Positions 1 through 5,902 of a DNA stretch of 7,865 nt are shown in pieces. The stretch covers positions 1 through 7,865 of the forward strand of contig JAAFKL010000333.1 in assembly GCA_021399405.1 (NCBI GenBank), given 5' to 3'. The notes beneath the pieces are model-generated. The model saw nothing but the letters and a program-made list of their open reading frames with translations. It searched no databases and was not told the origin of the DNA. Source of the DNA: Candidatus Heimdallarchaeota archaeon. Its GTDB lineage: Archaea; Asgardarchaeota; Heimdallarchaeia; Heimdallarchaeales; Kariarchaeaceae. The translations under genes were made by a program, and so were the position numbers. Each line of letters opens with the position of its first letter. Positions within the stretch are counted from its first letter, which is position 1.

Positions 1-252
1 ATTGATATTGAATGTCAGTTAATTCGGGAATTCAGATTCCAGATATTTGAATATTACATAAATGGTGTTATTTCGAATTATCGTTACCACATTATGGATG
101 TTGAGGGTAAATTACTTGTTCGTTGGGACAATGCTCCTCATTTTCCAGATTTGGAAAACTTTCCACATCATAAACACTCAGTTGTTGAAGCGATTACTTC
201 TAATCAACCTACCTTGATGCAAATATTAAACCAAGTCTCTGATATTTGGTAA
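1..252 (+). CDS. tumE: TumE-like toxin (DUF6516 family), 5' end outside the window
   Basis: The frame is open from the first base to TAA at 250-252, giving the last 83 residues of a protein that starts upstream. The visible part has the hallmarks I associate with the TumE/DUF6516 toxin family: YRYH at residues 27-30, followed by a short turn, RWDNAPH at 41-47 and FPHHKH at 54-59, with a C-terminal helix (TLMQILNQVSDIW) that ends where this family normally ends. TumE proteins are small toxins of type II toxin-antitoxin modules reported to act as ribonucleases, and they are neutralised by a TumA antitoxin encoded next to them. The stop codon overlaps an ATG (TAATG at 250-254), but that second frame runs for only 11 codons, so no intact antitoxin lies downstream. 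It may lie upstream, outside the window. Family assignment is by motif recognition only. Confidence 0.8.
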   Translation: MDIECQLIREFRFQIFEYYINGVISNYRYHIMDVEGKLLVRWDNAPHFPDLENFPHHKHSVVEAITSNQPTLMQILNQVSDIW

Positions 253-278
253 TGTCAAATAAATCAATGAGAACTGTG

Positions 279-478
279 AAAAATTAAAGCACCAAATAAT
301 TATAATTTAAGAGGTCTAGTGAGTAAATAACACATTTAGTTTTTGTTTTAAATTAATTGTACTTTCAACAAATAATAGACTAAATGATCATGTTGTGATG
401 ATCTGTTTTTTTCTGAAAAAACATTTGCACACTCGTTACTTGGTTACATTGCTTTGGTTTGTATTGAGAACCACTTCC
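279..478 (+). repeat. Intergenic structured element, copy A
   Basis: This copy is about 200 bp and begins 26 bases after the tumE-like stop. It matches the other copies through a left block (attaaagcaccaaa, then ataatttaagaggtctag), an A/T-rich middle, the core taaatgatcatg, the right block cacactcgttac and the tail gaaccacttcc. The outer stem pairs 318-328 (AGTGAGTAAAT) with 423-433 (ATTTGCACACT). It has one U-G wobble and one A-A mismatch, so it is the weakest outer stem of the four. The inner hairpin is GATCAT 386-391, loop GTTGTG, ATGATC 398-403. A second hairpin is a T-run at 406-412 and an A-run at 416-421 around CTG. The tail GGTT...AACC can form a further small stem. I see no open reading frame in it. 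Together with the promoter before 590 it fills most of the gap 253-589. Confidence 0.85.
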
Positions 479-560
479 ATTTTGTCTAAAGTCATTTTTA
501 AGGTTTTACTAAAAGAAGAATGATTGATCCGAATCATTTGAATCATCGATCACCAAGCAT

Positions 561-581
561 TTTTTATATATTACAAAGGAG
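561..581 (+). promoter_or_regulatory. TATA-like box and ribosome binding site of the 590-811 gene
   Basis: A T/A-rich stretch ending in TATATA (561-570) is followed by AAAGGAG at 575-581, then an 8-base spacer to the ATG at 590. AGGAG is complementary to the anti-SD sequence of the 16S rRNA at the right end of the window. The TATA-like stretch is too close to the ribosome binding site to be the promoter of a leadered message, so only the ribosome binding site is well supported. The real promoter may lie further upstream. Confidence 0.5.
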
Positions 582-589
582 TAATTATT

Positions 590-811
590 ATGAAATCATC
601 TGATCTATCCATTGATTACGAATTAGTAAATACAATTAAAGAAAGGTGGAAATCAAAAATTCACAAGATTAGGTCATCGCCGCTTGACAGGGAGCATGTA
701 ACAAGGGGTATCCACGATCAAGCAAACCGGTTAACTAACTTCTTACTATTCAAAGAACACCGATTTGTGTTACTCATATTTCCTTTTCAAAATAGAAAGA
801 TTCGCAATTAG
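590..811 (+). CDS. Small basic protein of unknown function (73 aa)
   Basis: I do not recognise this protein. Its ATG is preceded by a clear Shine-Dalgarno sequence (AAAGGAG, 8-base spacing), which is the main reason to call it a gene. The product is 73 residues and basic. An N-terminal, probably helical half (DYELVNTIKERWKSKIHKIR) is followed by a charged stretch (DREHVTRGIHDQANR) and a hydrophobic C-terminal patch (FVLLIFPF). No signal peptide or metal-binding motif is visible. Its last 42 bases overlap the 3' end of the convergent surface-protein gene, so the C-terminus may be read-through into a neighbour and the gene could be a truncated remnant. It could also be a spurious frame, although the ribosome binding site argues against that. 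Confidence 0.45.
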   Translation: MKSSDLSIDYELVNTIKERWKSKIHKIRSSPLDREHVTRGIHDQANRLTNFLLFKEHRFVLLIFPFQNRKIRN

Positions 812-2794
812 TAGCAAAGCGACCAATACTGGTAAAGGAGATAATCCTACAGGTAGACCACCTGAACCTTCATCTGAATTTGTAAATTTAATCTTTAAAT
901 GAATTTTAGCCTCGAAATCATTATTTATTATTTGTACAACATAGGTACTTGGTGAATTAATATCAACCGAATAAATCTTACTAGTAATATCTTCTGTGTA
1001 AAGTAATGAATCTGCAGGATCATCATCATCGGGGTCAAACCAACCAAAACTATAGGTAGTACTCACAAAAACTATCAAATCCAAAACCTTTGTACTGAAA
1101 ATTTCTATTGTAATTTCAAGGGTTCCTTTTGCATCAATTTCTATTTCTCGTCGTGTACCCCCAAAGGCTAGAACTGTTATATCCTCATCCAAGATATATT
1201 CAGAAGTTGTACTTGTTAAACTGGATGACTTGGTTGATTCTATTGTAGACCTGGTAGATGTGGATTCTATCTGAATTTTATCTTCGATTATTAGTAGATG
1301 TACGCTATATTCCTTAATTAAATCTGAAAAGTAGCCAGGTGAAATTTCCAATGTGTATGTCCCAGGAGATAATGTAACCTGGACTCCCGCCCATAATCCA
1401 TTGTAATCATCATTGTACTTTATTGAATTTTCTGAAGAATCATACAACCTCATCTGATTATCTCCATCATTACCATCAGTCTCTATAGAAACCGTTGAAG
1501 GCTCATTTACATTGAATTGAAAATAATCAACATCATCCGCAGGAATGTGATTATGAATTTGTAGGGTATCGTTTAGGAGCTGAGTAGCTGTATCAAATGA
1601 GTCATTTGGTTCGTAAATATCTGCAGATATGGGGGCTATAGTTAAGTGCATTTCATAGTTTTCCACATAATCGAAAAGACCAAGTTGCGTAACAAGTACA
1701 AAATAACTCCCTGAATCTAAATATACCTCCATACCTGCCCATAATCCACTATAATCATTATTACTTTCGATCACATCATTTGAATCAGATAAAATCATAA
1801 ATGTATCTCCTAATGTACCTGCTGTCCAGATATCCACTTTGGCAAAAGAATCTGTTGAGAAGCTGAAATAATCTAGATCACTTGAAGGGGATAGATTGTG
1901 AAATTGTGTAATTCCAGGTAATAACGGAGTTGCAGTATCTTGGGAATTATTTGGTTCGTAATTATCAGGTTGAGGAAGGAGGGTATATTGGATGTAATAT
2001 TCTCCATATGCGGCAAAATAATATTCAGATACTTCGACATAGTATGTTCCTGCTTCTAAGCTAATGCTTAGGCCTGAGTAGCCATCACTATACTCTATAT
2101 CATCATTATAATCCATTTCTACCATATTAACATCGTATAACCACATTTTAGTGTCTGCCAACATATCACTTGTCCCACTTGTCCAAATTTTTATCACCTC
2201 GGGTTGTGAAAGTATAATACTGTAATAATCTACATCACCAATAGGGACTAAATTATGTAGTTGAGAGACATCAACTATTAAAGATGTTGCGGTAGCAGCT
2301 GTATCGTCGGATTCATAAGTATCAGCACTTAATGGGGAAACTAACAAATGTATATTGTATGAATTGATTATATCGAATGAATAATATGCTTCTATTGCGA
2401 CAGAATAGATTCCTGGATCTAAATAAACTAATAACCCTGCCCAAGATCCATCATACTCATCATTGTAGTCAACTAAAGTTCCTTCAGAATTATATAACAT
2501 CATGTAAGTATCTCCTGATGGTCCTGAGGTCATAATTGATACTTCTGATAATTGAGTTATTGTGAAATTGAAGTAATCAATATCTGCAGCAGGATTAATA
2601 GCATGAGTTTGTATTGAATCGTGAACTAAAATGTTTGCTGTATCAATTGAATTGTCTGGTTCATATGAATCAGCAATTACTGGAATTACACCTATATGCG
2701 ATATTGTAATAGACATAATTAGAATAAATAATAGCAAAAATTGATAAGAGTGTAACGATTTCATTTTTATTATTTGAGAGTTTTTAATTTTCAT
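770..2794 (-). CDS. Secreted, C-terminally anchored surface protein with four PPC repeats
   Basis: The 674-residue product is built for the cell surface. An N-terminal signal or anchor helix spans about residues 17-40. Four repeats of about 110 residues follow (about 43-153, 159-272, 278-388, 393-503). Most open with YEPxxSxDTA, carry D-x-DYF at 71-75, 187-191, 306-310 and 421-425, and end in G-x-Y. This is the pre-peptidase C-terminal (PPC) beta-sandwich pattern, usually found appended to secreted enzymes or adhesins. A Ser/Thr-rich stretch (510-532, probably a glycosylated stalk) leads to a further beta-rich domain (537-638). The protein ends in GSGG, a 652-669 membrane helix and KRKYE, like archaeal C-terminal sorting or anchoring tails. 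No protease or other catalytic domain is present, so a structural, adhesive or binding role is inferred. The start at 2794 lacks a strong Shine-Dalgarno; Met11 (2764) would leave a more standard signal peptide and is a real alternative. Confidence 0.85.
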   Translation of the reverse strand: MKIKNSQIIKMKSLHSYQFLLLFILIMSITISHIGVIPVIADSYEPDNSIDTANILVHDSIQTHAINPAADIDYFNFTITQLSEVSIMTSGPSGDTYMMLYNSEGTLVDYNDEYDGSWAGLLVYLDPGIYSVAIEAYYSFDIINSYNIHLLVSPLSADTYESDDTAATATSLIVDVSQLHNLVPIGDVDYYSIILSQPEVIKIWTSGTSDMLADTKMWLYDVNMVEMDYNDDIEYSDGYSGLSISLEAGTYYVEVSEYYFAAYGEYYIQYTLLPQPDNYEPNNSQDTATPLLPGITQFHNLSPSSDLDYFSFSTDSFAKVDIWTAGTLGDTFMILSDSNDVIESNNDYSGLWAGMEVYLDSGSYFVLVTQLGLFDYVENYEMHLTIAPISADIYEPNDSFDTATQLLNDTLQIHNHIPADDVDYFQFNVNEPSTVSIETDGNDGDNQMRLYDSSENSIKYNDDYNGLWAGVQVTLSPGTYTLEISPGYFSDLIKEYSVHLLIIEDKIQIESTSTRSTIESTKSSSLTSTTSEYILDEDITVLAFGGTRREIEIDAKGTLEITIEIFSTKVLDLIVFVSTTYSFGWFDPDDDDPADSLLYTEDITSKIYSVDINSPSTYVVQIINNDFEAKIHLKIKFTNSDEGSGGLPVGLSPLPVLVALLLIANLSILKRKYE

Positions 2795-2853
2795 TTTTCA
2801 GGATCCTCTGTCATCAGTATTAGATATAATGACCTATCCACAGATTGTTTTGA

Positions 2854-2870
2854 TTCTTATATAAATAAAC
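2854..2870 (-). promoter_or_regulatory. Probable TATA box for the PPC surface-protein gene
   Basis: Read on the minus strand, this is GTTTATTTATATAAGAA, a good archaeal TATA-like sequence about 65 bases before the start codon at 2794. A transcription start about 25 bases downstream would leave a leader of roughly 40 bases. The 13-base core GTTTATTTATATA recurs exactly upstream of the other minus-strand membrane-protein gene (5319-5331). Confidence 0.5.
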
Positions 2871-2995
2871 AAACTTTATCAAAGTGAATATAGTGAGTTT
2901 GAATGATCTCCAATGCAATACTGATTTGAAAAAGGGAAAAGTTTCTATTCGAAAGATGAGAATATCATCTAATTATGAATAATTTTGATTATATT

Positions 2996-3158
2996 AAAAA
3001 ATTAAGAAACCAATACAATTATAATTCAAGATGTCTAGTGTGTAAATAACACAAATATTATTTTTATTAAAATTTTACTTTCAACTAATAATAGCCTGTT
3101 TGATCATGTTGAGATGATCTGTTCTTTTTTTAAAAAAAACATTTTGCACACTCGTTAC
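2996..3158 (+). repeat. Intergenic structured element, copy B
   Basis: This copy lies in the divergent gap between the PPC surface protein (-) and hicA (+). The left block (ataattcaagatgtctagtg) is almost identical to copy D. The outer stem pairs AGTGTGTAAAT at 3037-3047 with 3141-3152, with one U-G wobble and one extra T in the right arm. The inner hairpin is GATCAT 3102-3107, loop GTTGAG, ATGATC 3114-3119. A T-run (3125-3131) is followed directly by an A-run (3132-3139). After the right block cacactcgttac (ending 3158) the conserved tail GGGTTTGAAAACCACTT is missing; only a diverged GTTGG remains. Upstream, 2954-2970 holds a separate small inverted repeat (AGATGA/TCATCT). Because it sits between two promoters, this copy cannot be acting as an ordinary terminator. 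Confidence 0.85.
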
Positions 3159-3210
3159 AAAAGTTGGTTGACAAGTAAGTGTTTTGGGTCAAATTAAATA
3201 TCGTGAGTAT

Positions 3211-3220
3211 TTTTTATATC
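3211..3220 (+). promoter_or_regulatory. TATA-like box of hicA-hicB
   Basis: TTTTTATATC ends 29 bases before the hicA ATG at 3249. This is the usual archaeal TATA-to-start distance for a leaderless or very short-leadered message. No Shine-Dalgarno sequence precedes the ATG, which fits. The promoter lies just outside structured element copy B. Confidence 0.45.
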
Positions 3221-3248
3221 TAATTTTTGATTATACAATGTTAGCTAG

Positions 3249-3524
3249 ATGGACTCTAAGCTTCAATCCAAACGGAGAAAAGCATATTCGAAGTTATCTA
3301 GATCGAACAAGAGTATCAGTTTCAAGGAATTATTTAAAATGGCTAATTTATTTGGTTTCACATTAAGACGAGTTAAAGGTAGCCATCATTTGTTCAAACG
3401 AGAAGATATTAATGAAAAATTGAATATACAAAAAAATCCAAATGATAAAAATAAGGCAAAACGATATCAAGTAAAGCAATTATTAAATATAATTAATACC
3501 TACGAGTTGTTAGAGAATGAGTAA
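3249..3524 (+). CDS. hicA: HicA-family mRNA interferase toxin
   Basis: The product is 91 residues, slightly longer than minimal HicA proteins because of a basic N-terminal extension (residues 1-20). The HicA core is clear. It has a helix FKELFKMANLFGF (25-37), the strand and loop LRRVKGSHHLFKR (39-51) with the conserved GSH motif whose His46 is the expected catalytic residue, a strand KLNIQ (57-61), and AKRYQVKQLLNIINTYELLE (70-89) as the last helix. HicA toxins have a double-stranded-RNA-binding-like fold and cut mRNA when not bound by HicB. The gene overlaps the downstream antitoxin gene by 8 bases, so the two are translationally coupled. The ATG at 3249 has no Shine-Dalgarno but a suitable TATA box upstream. 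The longer N-terminus with the LNIQ-x-KAKxYQV arrangement matches a HicA subgroup I recall from cyanobacteria. Confidence 0.88.
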   Translation: MDSKLQSKRRKAYSKLSRSNKSISFKELFKMANLFGFTLRRVKGSHHLFKREDINEKLNIQKNPNDKNKAKRYQVKQLLNIINTYELLENE

Positions 3525-3735
3525 TGAATCTAAATATCCTATTGAAATACACTGGAGCGAGGAAGATAAATGTTATATTGCTTCAGCTCCTGATCTGAAA
3601 GGTTGTACTGCACATGGATACACAAGAGAGGATGCTTTAGCAGAAATTCAAACTGCTATTGAACTGTGGTTAGAAACTGCCATTGAAGATGGGGAACAGA
3701 TCCCAATTCCTGGCAAGAAACAGATTATCGCTTAG
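3517..3735 (+). CDS. hicB: HicB-family antitoxin
   Basis: The 72-residue product matches the HicB/UPF0150 partial RNase-H-like fold. A first strand (YPIEIHWSEEDKCYIASAPDLKGC, 7-30) contains the signature Y-x-x-x-x-PDLxGC-x-x-x-G. A helix follows with EDALAEIQTAIELWLETA (38-55), and the ending is GEQIPIPGKK. It would bind and block HicA and normally represses its own operon. This version stops right after the core and has no added helix-turn-helix or ribbon-helix-helix domain, so direct DNA binding would need another contact. The ATG lies inside the last codons of hicA (8-base overlap). Structured element copy C begins 53 bases after the stop codon. Confidence 0.9.
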   Translation: MSNESKYPIEIHWSEEDKCYIASAPDLKGCTAHGYTREDALAEIQTAIELWLETAIEDGEQIPIPGKKQIIA

Positions 3736-3787
3736 GTTTAATTTACGGAATTCCTGTATCCTATATGCTAAGCTAAATTGAAATTAG

Positions 3788-3966
3788 AAAAATATTAAGG
3801 ACCATATACAACCAATTAAGATTTGGTGTGTGTAATTGACAATATCTCTTCTAAAATCAAAAAAGCCTAAATGATCAAGTTGAGATGATCTGGTCTTTTT
3901 GGCGAAAAACATTCGCACACTCGTTACCCATGGCTATATGATTCAGTTGGGTTTGAAAACCACTTT
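3788..3966 (+). repeat. Intergenic structured element, copy C (most diverged full copy)
   Basis: This copy follows hicB. The left block is diverged (accaattaagatttgg), but the core cctaaatgatcaagttgag, the right block cacactcgttac and the tail GGGTTTGAAAACCACTT are preserved. The outer stem is GGTGTGTG at 3825-3832 with CGCACACT at 3914-3921. All eight positions pair in RNA, even though both arms differ from the other copies. The inner hairpin is 5 bp here (GATCA 3873-3877, TGATC 3886-3890), with an A-A mismatch at the loop-closing position. The T/A hairpin is TTTTT 3896-3900, loop GGCG, AAAAA 3905-3909. Its stems make this copy the best evidence for conserved RNA structure. Confidence 0.82.
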
Positions 3967-4027
3967 GGTGTTAGTTTCATTTTTGGGTTATATTAAATTT
4001 TATATTAGAGAAATAAAAATTAACTTG

Positions 4028-4052
4028 ACATAAAATTATATTATTTAAATAA
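4028..4052 (+). promoter_or_regulatory. Probable TATA region of the 4074-4643 gene
   Basis: The stretch holds two overlapping TATA-like runs (ATAAAATTATATT and TTATTTAAATAAG). The second ends 22 bases before the ATG at 4074. There is no ribosome binding site between them, so a leaderless message is likely. The rest of the gap from element copy C to the gene (3967-4073) shows nothing else I can name. Confidence 0.4.
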
Positions 4053-4073
4053 GAATCATAATAATTATCTTGT

Positions 4074-4643
4074 ATGTATGTTTCTGAATCTGAAAAACAA
4101 ATAAAGCCTAATCATCAGGAATTGCTAAACACAGTTGACACGTATCCCTTTCCTTTTGAGTTAACAGTAAAATGCAAAAAAAGTGATTTAGGTCGCAAAG
4201 GATTAACAATTCAATATTCAACCCAGAAAGGGACCACATCGTTCCCTGTCAAGGTTCCAAAGGAGGGAAAACATCGATTCAATGTAACTTGTATGAATTG
4301 TGGGGTTTTATTAAATTTTCATGCAGTATCCTTGGAAAAAGAAAAATCTGAAAAAAGAAGAGCGAGGCAAACTGAATTTACACCATACATAGCCTTAAGT
4401 CTTTTTTTTTTCTATCTTTCGGGAATTGGGATAATATTAGGGGCATTCTTTGCAATAGCCGCATTTGGATTTTATAGGTCACGTGATATTCAAAGAATAT
4501 TTTATATAAGACATCCTTTCAAATTTATTGGTTCAGAACATCCATTTGAAATTAAAGACATCCTGACTGGGCAGATTGCACGTGATAGAATCAATTCAAG
4601 GTTTCTTGCAACGTGGGTTACTCGTAGACCGATTGATGTTTAA
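4074..4643 (+). CDS. Single-TM membrane protein with CxxC motif, unknown function
   Basis: I do not recognise this 189-residue protein. A soluble N-terminal domain (about 1-98) is beta-rich (FELTVKCKKSDLG, LTIQYSTQKGTTSFPVKVPK, HRFNVTCMNCGVLLNFHAVSL) and contains Cys34 and a Cys73-x-x-Cys76 pair. These could bind a metal or form a disulfide; only three cysteines are present in all, so a complete four-Cys zinc site would need a partner. A basic segment (91-98) precedes one long membrane helix (about 104-133). A C-terminal part of about 55 residues (RSRDIQRIFYIRHPFKF...) is basic. By the positive-inside rule, both basic flanks make the topology ambiguous. It is convergent with the next membrane-protein gene, with 32 bases between the stop codons. 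Start choice rests on the TATA spacing; there is no Shine-Dalgarno. Confidence 0.7.
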   Translation: MYVSESEKQIKPNHQELLNTVDTYPFPFELTVKCKKSDLGRKGLTIQYSTQKGTTSFPVKVPKEGKHRFNVTCMNCGVLLNFHAVSLEKEKSEKRRARQTEFTPYIALSLFFFYLSGIGIILGAFFAIAAFGFYRSRDIQRIFYIRHPFKFIGSEHPFEIKDILTGQIARDRINSRFLATWVTRRPIDV

Positions 4644-4675
4644 TTTCGTCACGAAGCATGATTAACCTTACGACG

Positions 4676-5164
4676 TTATTCGTCATAGTATTCCCATTCA
4701 TTATCATCCAATTCATCGTCTGACCATTCTCCTTCCTCCCATTCGTATTCTTCTGGAATTTCGCTTCCTTTTCTCATAAATCGTCTTCTCCTCATTTTGC
4801 TTTTATCTTTACGGGTTATAAGATAAATCCCAATAATTACTAGAATAATCCCCCCAAATGACCAAAGTACGAATCCTGTCACAATTAGAATCCAGCCATT
4901 ACGTCTATCATTTGGTTTAATGACACCTCTGTCTATATGATCTTGTCGTTGCCATACTTTATCAACTCTATGATTGCCATAACTATTACCCATGTCATCA
5001 AATGTCCATTTTATCCCCATAAAAAACAATCCTACCCCATAAATTATCAGAAAATAACCCAGGAAGATAAAAAGGAGGACACTTCCCACTCCAATGAAAA
5101 TTATTGACCACAATATAGCATGGAGACCTGAACTATATTCACTACGGTCATAAAGAATCGTCAT
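4676..5164 (-). CDS. Small membrane protein with acidic C-terminal tail, unknown function
   Basis: I do not recognise this 162-residue protein, but its start is well fixed by an ideal Shine-Dalgarno (AGGAGGA, 8 bases before the ATG). It has a hydrophobic glycine-rich region at about 15-50 that can form a helical hairpin. A polar loop (51-89) includes WTFDDMGN and WQRQDHIDRG, and a third membrane helix lies at about 90-117. An abrupt charge pattern follows: a very basic stretch (RKDKSKMRRRRFMRK, 118-132) and then a strongly acidic tail rich in Glu, Asp and Trp (138-162). The basic patch suggests that the tail lies in the cytoplasm. A tail of this kind could bind basic proteins, nucleic-acid-binding proteins or cations, but that is inference. 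Confidence 0.75.
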   Translation of the reverse strand: MTILYDRSEYSSGLHAILWSIIFIGVGSVLLFIFLGYFLIIYGVGLFFMGIKWTFDDMGNSYGNHRVDKVWQRQDHIDRGVIKPNDRRNGWILIVTGFVLWSFGGIILVIIGIYLITRKDKSKMRRRRFMRKGSEIPEEYEWEEGEWSDDELDDNEWEYYDE

Positions 5165-5172
5165 TCATTAAT

Positions 5173-5179
5173 TCCTCCT
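5173..5179 (-). promoter_or_regulatory. Strong Shine-Dalgarno sequence of the 4676-5164 gene
   Basis: On the minus strand this reads AGGAGGA, 8 bases before the ATG at 5164. It is complementary to the CCTCCT tail of the 16S rRNA in this window. It selects the ATG at 5164 over an out-of-frame ATG at 5168. Confidence 0.75.
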
Positions 5180-5314
5180 ATCATTTATTTTGTAAAACCT
5201 AAAATTTGAAGACCAAATTTCTATAATAATAAATTTTGATGTTGTGTTTAGTTGAATACTATTACTTCTTTTATCATTGATAACTGAATGTTTCATAATC
5301 AGGGTCTTTCCCAA

Positions 5315-5331
5315 TTTATATATAAATAAAC
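5315..5331 (-). promoter_or_regulatory. Probable TATA box of the 4676-5164 gene
   Basis: On the minus strand this reads GTTTATTTATATATAAA, about 155 bases before the start codon. A transcript starting about 25 bases downstream would have a leader of about 130 bases, long for an archaeon. The 13-base core is identical to that before the PPC surface-protein gene. The gap 5165-5467 otherwise holds the Shine-Dalgarno above and the fragmentary element copy E. Confidence 0.4.
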
Positions 5332-5395
5332 CAAGAATCGTGGGGATGGTTGAACTATGAAAATCGGTAGTGGGAAAAAAAGTAATATCAATATC

Positions 5396-5445
5396 TTATT
5401 TTTTATTTAAGTTTTATTTCAACAAATATAGCCTAAATGATCATG
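5396..5445 (+). repeat. Truncated structured element, fragment E
   Basis: Only the middle of the element is preserved: the T-rich stretch, then tttcaacaaatatagcc and taaatgatcatg. The match ends abruptly at GATCATG, where the loop of the inner hairpin would begin. Neither arm of the outer stem, nor the right block cacactcgttac, is present. The fragment is in the same (+) orientation as the full copies and lies 22 bases beyond the vapC stop codon. Confidence 0.7.
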
Positions 5446-5467
5446 CATAGCTTTTTGGATGTTTTAA

Positions 5468-5902
5468 TTATTGGATAATATTTATTTGTTTTTTGAAGGA
5501 TAAAAACTCACTTTCAAAAGAGGCTACATGCTTAATATTTAATTCCAAAGCAGTAGCAATTATAACACAATCAGTAAAGGATAGTGGTTTTCTCCCAGTT
5601 TGGTTTTGAAATAGTTGCCATGCTTGTTTAAAGAGTAATTGGTTAATCATTATGAATTGCAAAATGTCCTCTGTGTCCCTCATAACTATAGATCCCAACT
5701 CTGTAGCTTTTTTATTAGAATTAGATCTTGATTGAACCAAGGTAGCTAATTCGTCAAATACATAATCAAGAAGAATCGGTTTTCCATATTGGCCATCCAA
5801 AATTTCGCTGTAAATGGTTCTTGCCCTTTGATGATCGTTATCATTTGCGTTATAAAAGGCATAAAAAAAATTTGTATCAAGAATAATCAATTGATCACCC
5901 AT
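5468..5902 (-). CDS. vapC: VapC-family PIN-domain ribonuclease toxin
   Basis: The 144-residue protein has the PIN nuclease signature. LDTN at 8-11 gives catalytic Asp9. DYVFDELATL (46-55) gives the second acidic position, most likely Glu51. LSFTDCVIIATA (107-118) gives Asp111. The last motif, normally F-D-x-D-F, is FESEF (129-133), with Glu in place of Asp. These acidic residues would hold Mg or Mn ions for RNA cleavage. VapC toxins cut tRNA, rRNA or mRNA at specific sites when freed from VapB. The frame stays open for 15 codons further upstream, but the ATG at 5902 is preferred because LDTN then falls at the usual distance from the N-terminus. That start also gives an 8-base overlap with vapB, typical of coupled pairs. 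Confidence 0.88.
   Translation of the reverse strand: MGDQLIILDTNFFYAFYNANDNDHQRARTIYSEILDGQYGKPILLDYVFDELATLVQSRSNSNKKATELGSIVMRDTEDILQFIMINQLLFKQAWQLFQNQTGRKPLSFTDCVIIATALELNIKHVASFESEFLSFKKQINIIQ

Noticed and set aside
386..421. C/D-box guide RNA (GTGATGA resembles box C in copy A)
   Set aside because: The other copies read GAGATGA at this place and no consistent CTGA box D with guide spacing is present; the inverted repeat explains the bases better.
2954..2970. AGATGA/TCATCT hairpin upstream of copy B as a regulatory site
   Set aside because: It is a single 6-bp inverted repeat in AT-rich DNA with no second occurrence; expected by chance.
3184..3366. 60-codon open frame on plus, overlapping hicA
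   Set aside because: It begins with a non-ATG start in the promoter region and runs through hicA in another frame; the HicA frame has clear family motifs.
4645..4655. Terminator between the convergent membrane-protein genes
   Set aside because: TTCG/CGAA is only 4 bp with a 3-base loop and no T-run; too weak to call.
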